A DNA stretch of 64,000 nucleotides from a virus. This document shows positions 27,388 to 35,884 of this stretch, in pieces; position 1 is the stretch's first letter, and every line of letters begins with the position of its first letter. Location: the IMG/VR virus record IMGVR_UViG_3300044634_001013, positions 1 to 64,000 of that record, one strand, 5' to 3'. Position numbers and translations under genes: made by a program. The notes under the pieces were generated by a model. That model was not told where the DNA came from, ran no database searches, and was given only the letters and a program-made list of their open reading frames with translations.

Positions 27388-27732
27388 ATGGATATTAACA
27401 AGGTTAATTCAAAAGTTTTGGAAGAAGAAACAAGACTAGGTATTTATGTCTGGGAAATGCCAGATGGTAGATGGATTGGAGACGATGATGGTAACTTTCT
27501 TTCTATCACGTCGACAAAAGGAAATAGATCCAAAGTCGATGCTCTGGCTAGAGAAGTTCGCTCATATGGTATATATGAGGGCGGGCCTAAATTTCTTTCA
27601 GGAAGAAGAAAAATTGACGACGAAGAGTTCTCATACCAACAGTCAAGATTGAACCTAGGCCTTGTGCCAGATCCATTAGATATTGGAAGCTATAAAGACG
27701 AGATGAAGAACTTAAAGAATTTAAGGGGATAA
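27388..27732 (+). CDS. Conserved hypothetical protein upstream of portal
   Basis: A 114-residue protein led by a near-leaderless promoter. It contains 'GIYVWEMPDGRWIGDDDGNFLSI', given here as 'YVWEMPDGRWIGDDDGNFL', and a Lys/Asp-rich C-terminus. I do not recognise a catalytic motif. In many actinophages a small protein of this kind sits between terminase and portal. The stop is one base before the portal ATG, so the two are probably made together. Confidence 0.6.
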   Translation: MDINKVNSKVLEEETRLGIYVWEMPDGRWIGDDDGNFLSITSTKGNRSKVDALAREVRSYGIYEGGPKFLSGRRKIDDEEFSYQQSRLNLGLVPDPLDIGSYKDEMKNLKNLRG

Positions 27733-27733
27733 A

Positions 27734-29314
27734 ATGGAATTTATTGAAGAAGAGACAGAACAAGTAAACGAAATCAGAATTAACAATTCTTCTGATTGGT
27801 TTTCATTTAAAAAAGAATCTTCAAGCAATGACCCATTTGATATTGGAAAAGACGACCTTGCAAAAGTAAGAGGCCTCAGTCCAGCATTCCGTCGTAAGAT
27901 GTCAAGAGAATTAAGTAAATCATTTACTGGAGTTGACGGTGCGGCAACACAACAAAATCTTTTGGCACAAGCAATCAGCGGATACTCAATGTTCGATCTT
28001 GTACAGCCACCATATAACCTAGAATACCTATCACAAATTTATGAAATATCAACATACAACTACGCAGCAATTAATGCTAAGGTTTCAAACATCATCGGTC
28101 TCGGATATGACTTCGTTGAAACAAAGAAAACAAATGATGCCTTCGATTCAATTACAGACGATAAGCAATTAGAAAGAGCACGTAGAAAATTAAATAAGCT
28201 TCGTCAAGATTTGAATGCTTGGCTTGATTCAACAAATGATGAAGATACCTTTACAGAAACTCTTAAAAAGGTTTATACAGATTTAGAGGCAACAGGAAAT
28301 GGATTCCTTGAAATCAGCAGAACCACAGCAGGAAACATCGGATATATTGGACATATCCCAGCTAAGACAATGCGTGTGCGTCGTCTGCGTGATGGATTCA
28401 TTCAGCTACTCTATGGCAAGGCCGTTTACTTCAGAAACTTTGGAGATATGGACACACCAAGTCCGATTACATCTCAGGAAGATCGGCCAAACGAAGTAAT
28501 TCATTTGAAGAAGTATACTCCAATGAATAACTATTATGGCATCCCAGATATTATTGCTGCACAGAATGCATTGGCTGGAAATGAATTTGCTGGTCGTTAT
28601 AACCTAGACTACTTTGAAAATAAAGCGGTACCTCGCTATATTATTACGGTCAAGGGCGCAAAGCTTTCACCAGACTCAGAAAGAAAACTGCTTGAATTTT
28701 TCCAGGTTGGACTAAAGGGCAAAAACCATAGATCCCTTTATGTTCCACTTCCAGCAGATACACCAGACTCAAAGGTTGAATTTAAGATGGAGCCTATTGA
28801 GGCGGGAACCCAAGAGTCATCATTTAATAAATATCGTCAGGCCAATAGAGACGAAATCCTATTAGCTCACAGAGTTCCTATTAATAAGATCGGTGTTCCT
28901 GAAGGAGTATCCCTTGCAAATGCTCGTGATGCAGACAAGACATTTAAAGAGCAGGTTTGTAGACCAGCTCAGATGATATTAGAGAAAAGATTAAATCAAA
29001 TATTTGCAGAAAAGACAGATGCTCTTTCTCTTAAATTTAATGAATTAACGCTTACAGACGAAGATACTCAGTCTAAAATTGATGAGAGATATTTGCGTAT
29101 GCAGGTAATTACCCCTAATGAAGTTCGTATTAGGAAGGGCATGATTCCTCTAGACGGAGGAGATGATGTTATTGAATTAAAACCCCAAGCAGCGGCGGAG
29201 GCTAGATCTCAGGCTGGAAATACTAGAGCCAGATCACAAGAAAGACAAAGTAATTCTCCCGATAATTCTGGAGAGGGCCGTAATGCTAAGGGGGATGGCA
29301 GAACAGTAGAGTAG
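27734..29314 (+). CDS. Portal protein
   Basis: A 526-residue portal, which forms the dodecameric DNA gate at one head vertex. It matches the PBSX/HK97-type portal family: 'LEYLSQIYEISTYNYAAINA', the 'GLGYDF' strand, 'GNGFLEISRT', 'IPAKTMRVRR', 'GIPDIIAAQNALAGNEFAG', 'NYFENKAVPRYII'-type wing segment, and the 'RVPINKIGVPEGVSLANARD' then 'FKEQVCRP' C-terminal helices. The tail after residue about 485 is Gln/Ser/Arg-rich and likely disordered. No terminase gene precedes it in this window. Confidence 0.92.
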   Translation: MEFIEEETEQVNEIRINNSSDWFSFKKESSSNDPFDIGKDDLAKVRGLSPAFRRKMSRELSKSFTGVDGAATQQNLLAQAISGYSMFDLVQPPYNLEYLSQIYEISTYNYAAINAKVSNIIGLGYDFVETKKTNDAFDSITDDKQLERARRKLNKLRQDLNAWLDSTNDEDTFTETLKKVYTDLEATGNGFLEISRTTAGNIGYIGHIPAKTMRVRRLRDGFIQLLYGKAVYFRNFGDMDTPSPITSQEDRPNEVIHLKKYTPMNNYYGIPDIIAAQNALAGNEFAGRYNLDYFENKAVPRYIITVKGAKLSPDSERKLLEFFQVGLKGKNHRSLYVPLPADTPDSKVEFKMEPIEAGTQESSFNKYRQANRDEILLAHRVPINKIGVPEGVSLANARDADKTFKEQVCRPAQMILEKRLNQIFAEKTDALSLKFNELTLTDEDTQSKIDERYLRMQVITPNEVRIRKGMIPLDGGDDVIELKPQAAAEARSQAGNTRARSQERQSNSPDNSGEGRNAKGDGRTVE

Positions 29315-29332
29315 TACTGCTCAACTAGTTAT

Positions 29333-29361
29333 TTGCCTTTTTATCTACAAATAGATAAAAT
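29333..29361 (+). promoter_or_regulatory. Promoter TTGCCT-17-TAAAAT, leaderless start of protease gene
   Basis: TTGCCT (29333-29338), exactly 17 bases, TAAAAT (29356-29361). The same two hexamers at the same spacing occur before the major tail protein (34979-35007). The protease ATG is 7 bases after the -10, so the mRNA likely begins at the start codon. Confidence 0.65.
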
Positions 29362-29368
29362 TAACCAT

Positions 29369-30688
29369 ATGAACATTGAAAAGTCACATTGGTCATCCAA
29401 TGGAGAAAACATAAGCCTTACAGTTCCTTTCACAAAAGTAAATCGTGAGAAGAGAACAGTTTCTGGTTTTGCAACACTTGATAACATTGACCAGACAAAT
29501 GATGTAGTTACATCAGAAGCAAGCTTAAAAGCATTTGAAAGTTTCCGTGGAAACATTCGTGAAATGCACACACCACTTGCAGTAGGCAAGATGCTTTCAT
29601 TTAGACCAGAAACATTCTATGATCCAAAGTCTGGTGCATTCTACAATGGAATCTATGTCGACGTTTATGTATCAAAAGGCGCAAATGATACATGGGAAAA
29701 ATGTCTAGACGGAACACTAACAGGATTTTCAATCGGCGGAAAAATTACAGAGTCAGATAATGAAGTAAATAAGTCAACAGGACAAACAGTTAGATTCATT
29801 AAGTCTTATGATTTAGTTGAACTTTCAATTGTTGATTCTCCTGCAAACGAACTATGTAACGTTCTATCTATTTCTAAAATGAATGGGCAGCTAATTTTTA
29901 AAGGAATGGCAGCGGATGTAGTTGCAGAAAATATTTTTTATTGTGAACAAAGCGATTCAGTTTTTATGTCAACAGAGAAGACATTTGATTCACCAGTTTC
30001 TGGATTACCAGCAACCTTAATTGGCTGGGTGGAATCAACAGATGTTAACAAGTCAAAAGAAATAGATAAGATTCTTGCTTCATTCAAGAAGTCAAGATTA
30101 CCGTTGCCTGATACACAAACAATTGCAAAACAGGCAAACGCAGAAGGAGGTAATGAAGTGTCAGAAAATACAGAAAACACAGTAGTCGAAGAGACTACAG
30201 TTGTTGAAGAGACTCCAGTTGTTGCTGAAGAAGCACCAGCAGTTGTCGAAGAAGCTCCTGCAGCAGATGCAGTAGCAGACGCTCCTGCCGAAACTCTGGA
30301 AAAAGCAGCCGATGTATCAGAAGTTGAGGTTGATGAACCTGATTTTGCAAAGATGCTAGGCGATCTAAAAGGCTTTTTCTCAGATACTCTAAACAAGGCA
30401 TCAGAAGCAAATGCTGTACAAGTTTCAGCTATTAAAGAAACAGTTGAAGTATTCAGCAAGAGCGTTGATACAAGAATTTCAGAGTTGGCAGAACAACATA
30501 CTGCGCTTAGCGCAGCAGTTAATCAAATCAAGAACACGATTGATGGCGTAGAAAAGCGTGTCGATGCAGTAGAATCCGAGACTGCAATTAAGAAGTCCTC
30601 TGACCTTGGCGGGTCACAGGAAGTAAAAATCCAAAAATCAACATGGGGCGGTTCTTTCCTCGGCTCCGTAAAAGATTTAATCAACTAA
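29369..30688 (+). CDS. Prohead protease fused to scaffold domain (HK97-type, S78)
   Basis: A 439-residue protein. I start at ATG 29369, because the TTG at 29333 is the -35 of its promoter. Residues about 15-170 are the herpesvirus-like/HK97 prohead protease: 'VSGFATLDNIDQTNDVV', H67 in 'REMHTP', S121 in 'TGFSIGG', and E151 in 'DLVELSIVDSPAN', the expected His-Ser-acid set. Residues about 265-320 are a long acidic Glu/Val/Ala run, and 325-420 form heptad-rich coiled coil typical of scaffolds. It would drive capsid assembly, then digest scaffold. A second in-frame start at 30158 may make the scaffold part alone. Confidence 0.88.
   Translation: MNIEKSHWSSNGENISLTVPFTKVNREKRTVSGFATLDNIDQTNDVVTSEASLKAFESFRGNIREMHTPLAVGKMLSFRPETFYDPKSGAFYNGIYVDVYVSKGANDTWEKCLDGTLTGFSIGGKITESDNEVNKSTGQTVRFIKSYDLVELSIVDSPANELCNVLSISKMNGQLIFKGMAADVVAENIFYCEQSDSVFMSTEKTFDSPVSGLPATLIGWVESTDVNKSKEIDKILASFKKSRLPLPDTQTIAKQANAEGGNEVSENTENTVVEETTVVEETPVVAEEAPAVVEEAPAADAVADAPAETLEKAADVSEVEVDEPDFAKMLGDLKGFFSDTLNKASEANAVQVSAIKETVEVFSKSVDTRISELAEQHTALSAAVNQIKNTIDGVEKRVDAVESETAIKKSSDLGGSQEVKIQKSTWGGSFLGSVKDLIN
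30158..30688 (+). CDS. Nested in-frame scaffold protein (internal GTG start)
   Basis: GTG at 30158 lies in the protease frame with GGAGG exactly 7 bases upstream (30146-30150), the strongest ribosome site in this unit. Use of it gives a 176-residue protein beginning '(M)SENTENTVVEETTVVEE' and holding the acidic linker and the whole coiled coil but no protease. Lambda uses the same plan: scaffold Nu3 is nested in frame in protease gene C. The site falls exactly at the boundary of the two domains. Expression is inferred. Confidence 0.65.
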   Translation: MSENTENTVVEETTVVEETPVVAEEAPAVVEEAPAADAVADAPAETLEKAADVSEVEVDEPDFAKMLGDLKGFFSDTLNKASEANAVQVSAIKETVEVFSKSVDTRISELAEQHTALSAAVNQIKNTIDGVEKRVDAVESETAIKKSSDLGGSQEVKIQKSTWGGSFLGSVKDLIN

Positions 30689-30710
30689 CTAAGGTAGGTG
30701 AAATAATATA

Positions 30711-31763
30711 ATGAGCAATGAATTGTTAGAAAAAACAATCGCATCTGGTACAACAGCAACAGCTGGCATGAACGGTGGTTCCCTTTCAGGAACTGGTGTA
30801 CACGTCGGTGCTACCGAAACTGGTGGTCTGCTAAACCCAGAACAGTCTGCTCGCTTCCTGGACTACATGTTCGACGCTACCGTTATCGGTAAGGTCGCCC
30901 GCACTGTCCGTATGAAGTCAGACACAACAGAAATTGATCGCATGTCAGTAGGCGAAAAGCTTATGAAACTTGCAACAGAAGGTGACGACACTGGGTCTAA
31001 CTCAGCAGTAACTTTCTCAAAGATCTCTCTCACAACAAAGAAGCTTCGCTTGGACTGGGAGCTTTCAACAGAGTCTCTAGAAGATAATATTGAAGGTCCA
31101 GATCTAGAAGATCACATCGCCCGCATGATGGCAACACAGGCAGGTAATGACATTGAAGATGTAGTCCTTAATGGAAATACATCACTATCATCAGATAACC
31201 TTTACAAGGCATTTGATGGTGTAGTAAAGAAGGCTAAGACTACAGGTCGCGTTGTCGATGCTGGTGGAGCTGCAGTAAGCCGTGCTGTATTTAACAGCGC
31301 ACTTAAGGCTCTTCCACGTAAGTACAAGCAACGTCGTGCAGATCTTCGCTTCTTGGCAGGTTCAAACCTAATCCAAGATTTCCTATATGCTAACAGCATT
31401 GGAACAAACAACACAATCCCACAAGATATCGCTTCAAGCGTAATCCGTGGTCAAGGTGTTCAGCCTCTAGGTGGTCCAGCAGGTTATGTGGCTCCATTCG
31501 CATTCGGTATTCCGATTGTTGAAGTTCCACTACTTCCTGAAGCACAGGATGGCGATTACTCAGGAGAGACAGGCAACCACGGTGACATCCACTTGACATT
31601 CCCAAATAACGTAGTTATTGGTATCAAGCGTGACGTAACTGTTTACCGTTTCTTCTGGCCACGTAAGGACTCAATTGAGTACACAATGTATACTCGTGTT
31701 GGCGTCCAGATCGAACAGGCTGATGCTTGGGTCGTTGTAAAGAACGTTAAGGTAGCTTCTTAA
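30711..31763 (+). CDS. Major capsid protein (HK97 fold)
   Basis: A 350-residue protein. The N-arm 'TETGGLLNPEQSARFLDYMF', 'KVARTVRMKSDTTEIDRM' (E-loop start), 'LRLDWELSTESLEDNIEGPD' and 'MMATQAGNDIEDVVLNG' (spine helix), and the C-terminal 'IGIKRDVTVYRFFWPRKDSI' and 'GVQIEQADAWVVVKNV' are typical of phage_capsid family members. Codon choice is visibly different from the fibre genes (more C-ending codons such as ATC, TTC and CGC), as expected for the most abundant protein. It follows the protease-scaffold gene and ends at a strong terminator. Confidence 0.92.
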   Translation: MSNELLEKTIASGTTATAGMNGGSLSGTGVHVGATETGGLLNPEQSARFLDYMFDATVIGKVARTVRMKSDTTEIDRMSVGEKLMKLATEGDDTGSNSAVTFSKISLTTKKLRLDWELSTESLEDNIEGPDLEDHIARMMATQAGNDIEDVVLNGNTSLSSDNLYKAFDGVVKKAKTTGRVVDAGGAAVSRAVFNSALKALPRKYKQRRADLRFLAGSNLIQDFLYANSIGTNNTIPQDIASSVIRGQGVQPLGGPAGYVAPFAFGIPIVEVPLLPEAQDGDYSGETGNHGDIHLTFPNNVVIGIKRDVTVYRFFWPRKDSIEYTMYTRVGVQIEQADAWVVVKNVKVAS

Positions 31764-31791
31764 TTTAATTTAAGGATACCCTGCAAGAAAG

Positions 31792-31818
31792 GCCCCCAAA
31801 TTAATTTTGGGGGCTTTT
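31792..31818 (+). terminator. Rho-independent terminator after major capsid gene
   Basis: GCCCCCAAA and TTTGGGGGC form a 9-bp GC-rich stem around a 5-base loop, followed by TTTTCATTTT. It separates the abundant capsid mRNA from the connector genes. Confidence 0.9.
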
Positions 31819-31843
31819 CATTTTAATTTAAGAATGCTATAAT
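31815..31843 (+). promoter_or_regulatory. Promoter TTTTCA-17-TGC TATAAT
   Basis: TATAAT (31838-31843) preceded by TGC, with TTTTCA 17 bases upstream in the T-run of the terminator. Its nine-base core is identical to 19755 and 58982. It restarts transcription for the connector genes at 31870 onward. Confidence 0.65.
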
Positions 31844-31869
31844 TAGTTTACCTAGAAAAAGGAGAATAT

Positions 31870-32268
31870 ATGTCATTTGAGACATTGAAGGTTGCTGAAC
31901 TTAAAAAGATAGCAGAAGATTTTGCGGTAGACGTAAGTACTATTAAAAGCAAAAGTGATATCATTGCAGCACTGGCAGACGAAGGAGTTACCTGGTCTGT
32001 TTATAGCAAGACACTTAAAGATGTAGCAGAGGCGGAAGATATTTCTGATGAGCCATTGACCAAGTTTGATCCTAAGAAGGATTTAACTGCAGACACGGTT
32101 CTTGTCAGAATGACTAGAGATAATTTCCGATATGATATTTTGGGGCAGACCTTTACAAAGGAGCACCCATTCGTAGCAATGAAGGAAGAACAAGCTCAAG
32201 AAATTTTTGACAAGGAGGATGGTTTCCGTTTAGCAACACCTAAAGAAGTACAGGAATTTTACGGATAA
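31870..32268 (+). CDS. Hypothetical head-region protein with SAP/HeH-like N-terminus
   Basis: A 132-residue protein. Residues 1-37 ('LKVAELKKIAEDFAVDV' then 'KSKSDIIAALADEGV') follow the two-helix SAP/HeH/Rho-N pattern, which in other proteins binds nucleic acid. The C-terminal half ('VLVRMTRDNFRYDILGQTF..EHPFVAM') looks like a small beta domain common in proteins between capsid and adaptor genes. A DNA-contacting head protein is possible. GGAG 7 bases before ATG. Confidence 0.6.
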   Translation: MSFETLKVAELKKIAEDFAVDVSTIKSKSDIIAALADEGVTWSVYSKTLKDVAEAEDISDEPLTKFDPKKDLTADTVLVRMTRDNFRYDILGQTFTKEHPFVAMKEEQAQEIFDKEDGFRLATPKEVQEFYG

Positions 32269-32282
32269 TCTTTATAATATAA

Positions 32283-33266
32283 ATGGCTGAGATCTTAGTA
32301 AACACAAACAATCCAATAAAGCATAAAGTTTTTTGGAAGGGTGAGCCAACAGACTCAGACTCTTTGCCAACAGTAAAAGTTTATGACACCACAGAAGACC
32401 CTACTCTAAACGTTTTAATATCACCAAACTCAGTACTCTATGTATTGACAGCTGAGAAGCTTGAAACAGATATAGGCGTATATCAGGTGACCCTGCCGCT
32501 TATTGTTACAAAAGAAAGTAAGAATTTAAAGTTACGATGGGAATATACCGTAGGCGGACAAGAAGCTTATAAAGAGCACAAGCTTTATGTTGTGACGCCA
32601 TATGTTGATATTGAGCAGGCTGTTGACGCATTAAACTTAGGATCAGATTCTTCTGACCCAAACTATAGAACGTATAATGAAATTTTAGATGCTGAACGCT
32701 GGGCCAGAAGAGCAATTGAAAATTATACTGGCCAGCAATTTTATCTATACGATGATACTCAGGTTGTATATGGTTCTGGAGCAGACCTTCTTCCATTGCC
32801 ATATAAAATTCATGAAGTGCACGATCTAACTCAAAACGACGTTATGCTTGTTGACTACTTAAACAACATAAATAATTGGAACCAAGACTTAAAAATATCA
32901 GAGACTGGTTTTGGAATTAGAGTAAATCGTGCAACTATGCTTGACAACACAGTATACGTTGCAAATGGAATGGTTCCGCCATCAATTAATGATACGACAA
33001 ATGGCGTGTTCATAAAAGGATACACTTATCGTGTTCATGGAAGATATGGCTGGGAGTATGTTCCAGCCGAGGTAGAACTTGCGTGTATTGAACTAATGAG
33101 AGACTACTTCTCTAAGGATAAAAACTGGAGAAACAAATACATTACTAGCCTACAGGCGTTTGACTGGAACTTTGAGTATAGCAGCGATACATATAAGGGC
33201 ACTGGAAATGTTTATGTTGATCAAATACTCTCTGCTTATGTTTTAAACCAGATGGTAGTGATCTAA
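32283..33266 (+). CDS. Head-tail adaptor (gp6/gp15-like) with N-terminal beta domain
   Basis: A 327-residue protein. Residues 1-105 form an Ig-like beta domain ('KVFWKGEPTDSDSLPTVKVYD', shown as 'VFWKGEPTDSDSLPTVKVY'). From about 110 the adaptor fold appears: 'RTYNEILDAERWARRAIENY' (adaptor helix) and 'GRYGWEYVPAEVELACIELM' then 'DYFSKDKNW', as in HK97 gp6/SPP1 gp15 proteins that sit under the portal. A TATAAT lies 4 bases before the ATG, too close to be sure it is a promoter. No clear ribosome site. Confidence 0.78.
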   Translation: MAEILVNTNNPIKHKVFWKGEPTDSDSLPTVKVYDTTEDPTLNVLISPNSVLYVLTAEKLETDIGVYQVTLPLIVTKESKNLKLRWEYTVGGQEAYKEHKLYVVTPYVDIEQAVDALNLGSDSSDPNYRTYNEILDAERWARRAIENYTGQQFYLYDDTQVVYGSGADLLPLPYKIHEVHDLTQNDVMLVDYLNNINNWNQDLKISETGFGIRVNRATMLDNTVYVANGMVPPSINDTTNGVFIKGYTYRVHGRYGWEYVPAEVELACIELMRDYFSKDKNWRNKYITSLQAFDWNFEYSSDTYKGTGNVYVDQILSAYVLNQMVVI

Positions 33267-33695
33267 ATGAATAATCTCATAGATGCCTTTCTGTCTATGA
33301 AGATGGACGTTTACAGACAGTTTGATACTCAGAATGAAGACACAGGCGCTATTATAAAAGAGTGGCACTATTATAAAACAGTAGACTGCCACGCAAAGGG
33401 TGTTGTTAGTAACTCTGCAACAACAAGATCTAGCGACAAGCAAATTTTTGATAATAGATATATTAACGACCAGATAATTCAAGTTAGAACTGCTGAAAGA
33501 ATAACCACACGAGAAAAGGTTACTAACATAAGAGATTCTGATGGAAATGTAGTTTGGATTGAAATTAATTTTCCGTCAGAAACCCCAACCGTATTTGAGG
33601 TAATGGGAACTACTCCGATAACTGATCCTTTTGGAAAAGCCATTGCTTATAATTCAGCAATGAAGAGATCGGAGAACCAGAGAATTGGACAATAG
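33267..33695 (+). CDS. Head-tail stopper / head closure protein
   Basis: A 142-residue protein starting directly after the adaptor stop. The pattern 'MKMDVYRQFDTQNEDTGAI', 'WHYYKTVDCHAKGV', 'EKVTNIRDSDGNVVWIE', 'VFEVMGTTPITDPFGK' is the small beta-barrel of the SPP1 gp16/stopper type, which seals the packaged head. The end overlaps the next gene by 11 bases. Confidence 0.75.
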   Translation: MNNLIDAFLSMKMDVYRQFDTQNEDTGAIIKEWHYYKTVDCHAKGVVSNSATTRSSDKQIFDNRYINDQIIQVRTAERITTREKVTNIRDSDGNVVWIEINFPSETPTVFEVMGTTPITDPFGKAIAYNSAMKRSENQRIGQ

Positions 33696-34467
33696 CAAAG
33701 TATTGGTTCAGGCTGCAAGCGGACTAGAAAGACTCATGGTTGGTCAAGCGGCGGGTCCATTAAAGGATAGTAATGTTGCACAGATATCTGCCTATGTTTA
33801 TTACACAGCTCAAGTTATATCTAAGCTAACAACAAATAAACAATTTCAAAATAAATTTGCAAAAACTATGTTTGACCAGATACAGTCTGATTTTGGTGCA
33901 TACATTGACGCACAGGCTAGAGTAAAACCAAAATCTTTACATCATGTTTATGAGTGGAAAAGAACTGGAGATATGAATGCTAGACTGTTTAAGCTAAATA
34001 AGATATCTCAAGATGGACTTTCTTTTAGATTAGATTATGAATTATTGCCTTCAAAATCTTTAGTTCCAACTGGTAAAGGAAAGCACAGGCACGTGTTTGC
34101 TAACAAAGCCTCTATCATGGAAGCTGGAATGCCCGTAGTAATTGCTCCAAGGGCTGCAGAGCGCTTAGTATTTGAAACTAATGGTATAACAGTCTTTATG
34201 CCTAAAGGAGCCTCAGTGACCGTTAAAAGGCCAGGAGGAGCAGGTGCAAGAAATCAATTTGGATTGGCATACAGTATTTTCTTTTCTGGACAGTTGGTAA
34301 ATAGCTCAATTAAAAAGTCTGGATTTCAAAAAATATTTAATTCTGGAATAACTAAGGCATTAAAGTTGCCACCTAATATTAAAACAGTTCAATATAAATT
34401 TTCAGCAAATTCAATTAAAATACAGGCAGACGCAAGCCTTGCCGCAGCATTCGGAGGTGCTCTATGA
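33685..34467 (+). CDS. Tail completion / neck protein (gp10-like), TTG start
   Basis: A 260-residue basic protein. I keep the TTG at 33685 because GGAG lies 10 bases upstream; the next in-frame ATG at 33736 has no ribosome site. It has an N-terminal helical part, a central beta region ('SLHHVYEWKRTGDMNARLF') and a basic C-terminus, as in HK97 gp10-type proteins that lie between stopper and tail terminator. Assignment is mainly by gene order and size. Confidence 0.62.
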   Translation: MDNSKVLVQAASGLERLMVGQAAGPLKDSNVAQISAYVYYTAQVISKLTTNKQFQNKFAKTMFDQIQSDFGAYIDAQARVKPKSLHHVYEWKRTGDMNARLFKLNKISQDGLSFRLDYELLPSKSLVPTGKGKHRHVFANKASIMEAGMPVVIAPRAAERLVFETNGITVFMPKGASVTVKRPGGAGARNQFGLAYSIFFSGQLVNSSIKKSGFQKIFNSGITKALKLPPNIKTVQYKFSANSIKIQADASLAAAFGGAL

Positions 34468-34976
34468 CGATTATATATAAAATGGATGCGATGCTTGAAA
34501 TAAGAAAGTATCTTTGGGATCAGCTAAAGTATATGGGGCTATTTGTAGATACAGATTATTATAGCGATAACGTGGGCTTAGAGATAGTACCAATAATTCC
34601 TGTTCAGCAGGCGGCAGAGCTAAATCAATTTCTTAGCGGTAAGACCCACATAGTATATGATAAGATCGGAATGTCATTTGAAGAAATGTGGGCGATATCA
34701 TGCGATCAGGTTTTATTTACAATATATTCAACCGATGTGTCAGAGATAAACTCACTTAGAAACTTCATGGTGGACTTGTTTAGAAGAATGGACGAGTCTG
34801 CAGCAGATGTAAATAAATGGGCTGGGTTGTCTAATAAGTTTAAGTTTCATAGCATATTCATTGCAGATATATCCCCTACATCTCCATCAGAGGAGTTGCA
34901 GGGTTTCTTTTCAGCAGATGTAGTCCTAGAGCTAAAGTACTCTAGGATAGCAGACGTAAACGGCAGAATTGTTTAA
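34464..34976 (+). CDS. Tail terminator protein
   Basis: A 170-residue protein overlapping the previous gene by 4 bases (ATGA). 'AMLEIRKYLWDQLKYMG', 'EEMWAISCDQVLFTIYSTDV', 'INSLRNFMVDLFRRMDESA' and 'FFSADVVLELKYSRI' match the alpha/beta terminator fold (lambda gpU/SPP1 gp17 type), which caps the tail tube. It lies directly before the major tail protein, the usual place. Confidence 0.72.
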   Translation: MTIIYKMDAMLEIRKYLWDQLKYMGLFVDTDYYSDNVGLEIVPIIPVQQAAELNQFLSGKTHIVYDKIGMSFEEMWAISCDQVLFTIYSTDVSEINSLRNFMVDLFRRMDESAADVNKWAGLSNKFKFHSIFIADISPTSPSEELQGFFSADVVLELKYSRIADVNGRIV

Positions 34977-34978
34977 AT

Positions 34979-35007
34979 TTGCCTTATGACCTAAGATGGC
35001 CTAAAAT
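34979..35007 (+). promoter_or_regulatory. Promoter TTGCCT-17-TAAAAT for major tail protein
   Basis: TTGCCT (34979-34984), 17 bases, TAAAAT (35002-35007); same hexamers and spacing as at 29333. Unlike that one it has a leader of about 75 bases, A-rich and ending in AGGAGG before GTG. The gap 34977-35091 holds no gene. Confidence 0.65.
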
Positions 35008-35091
35008 TGGACATAGAGGAAAGGGTCTAGCCAACCAAACAAAAGTTTTAAAAAAATTGAATATTTATTTTTAGAAAAATAGGAGGTTAAA

Positions 35092-35832
35092 GTGGCAACA
35101 TATAATAATGCCAAGAATATTCTCGTAGGAGCATCACCATTGTTCCTTTCAGAGAAAGATTCGACACAATCAGGTTATGTAGAAAATATGGAACCAGGCG
35201 CTTCTTCAGGTGTTGCATTCTCAACAGGTGTATCATACACCACAACTTTGAATGCAGATACATCTGATAAGTACCGTAACGTTGGTTATACCAACAATGG
35301 TCTTCAGATTACATATAACCCAACATTTGATTCAGTAACAGTAGATCAGCTTCTTGATACAGCTAAGCTTTTCAAGTCTGCTATGGAAGTTATGATCATG
35401 ACAGAAATGTCAGAAGGTACTCTTGAAAACGTTCTTGTTGTATTCGGACAGGGCGGAACAGATACATCATCTGATCCAATCTCAGCAACAAATACACTAA
35501 CAACAAATTCAGCTTACTCACAAGCATCACCAACAACATCAGGAACAAAGACTCTAGGTCTTGCAGCTGGTGCTCTTGGAGTTGCTCCAACAGAGCGTCA
35601 ACTTATTGCAGTTGGACAGGCACCAACAGGCTCAAACGACAAGATCGTTTCAGCAGAGCGTGTATATTATGCACGTCGTGTTCTTTCAGTACAGCAATCA
35701 CAGTTCTCTCTAGCTCGTAACGCAGCAACCACATTCCCAGTAACATTCCGTCTGCTTCCAGATGGTAATACAGCATACGCTGGCCAGGAATATGGAAAGA
35801 TCATTGACCGTATCCTTACAGTCACTGCATAA
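35092..35832 (+). CDS. Major tail (tube) protein
   Basis: A 246-residue protein starting at GTG with AGGAGG upstream. 'NNAKNILVGASPLFLSEKD', 'TTTLNADTSDKYRNVGYTNN', 'LQITYNPTFDSVTVDQLLDT' and the C-terminal 'FPVTFRLLPDGNTAYAGQEYG' fit actinophage siphoviral tube proteins. A private promoter and terminator and capsid-like codon choice agree with very high expression. Confidence 0.85.
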   Translation: MATYNNAKNILVGASPLFLSEKDSTQSGYVENMEPGASSGVAFSTGVSYTTTLNADTSDKYRNVGYTNNGLQITYNPTFDSVTVDQLLDTAKLFKSAMEVMIMTEMSEGTLENVLVVFGQGGTDTSSDPISATNTLTTNSAYSQASPTTSGTKTLGLAAGALGVAPTERQLIAVGQAPTGSNDKIVSAERVYYARRVLSVQQSQFSLARNAATTFPVTFRLLPDGNTAYAGQEYGKIIDRILTVTA

Positions 35833-35855
35833 TAATTTAATATTATTATAAACAG

Positions 35856-35881
35856 AAACCCCCATTAATTTGGGGGTTTTC
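35856..35881 (+). terminator. Rho-independent terminator after major tail gene
   Basis: AAACCCCCA and TGGGGGTTT form a 9-bp stem around TTAATT, followed by TTTC. Same design as the capsid terminator. Confidence 0.9.
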
Positions 35882-35884
35882 TGC

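Noticed and set aside
29333-29368. TTG at 29333 as start of the protease gene
   Set aside because: It has no ribosome site and coincides with the -35 box of a TTGCCT-17-TAAAAT promoter; the family alignment begins after ATG 29369.
29938-30459. 173-residue - strand open frame in the protease-scaffold gene
   Set aside because: It mirrors the acidic Glu/Val/Ala linker and lies within a well-supported + gene; composition is an artefact of biased codons.
32273-32278. TATAAT four bases before the adaptor ATG as another leaderless promoter
   Set aside because: Spacing to the ATG is shorter than for the other cases, no TGN or -35 is present, and such hexamers are frequent in AT-rich gaps; left unproven.
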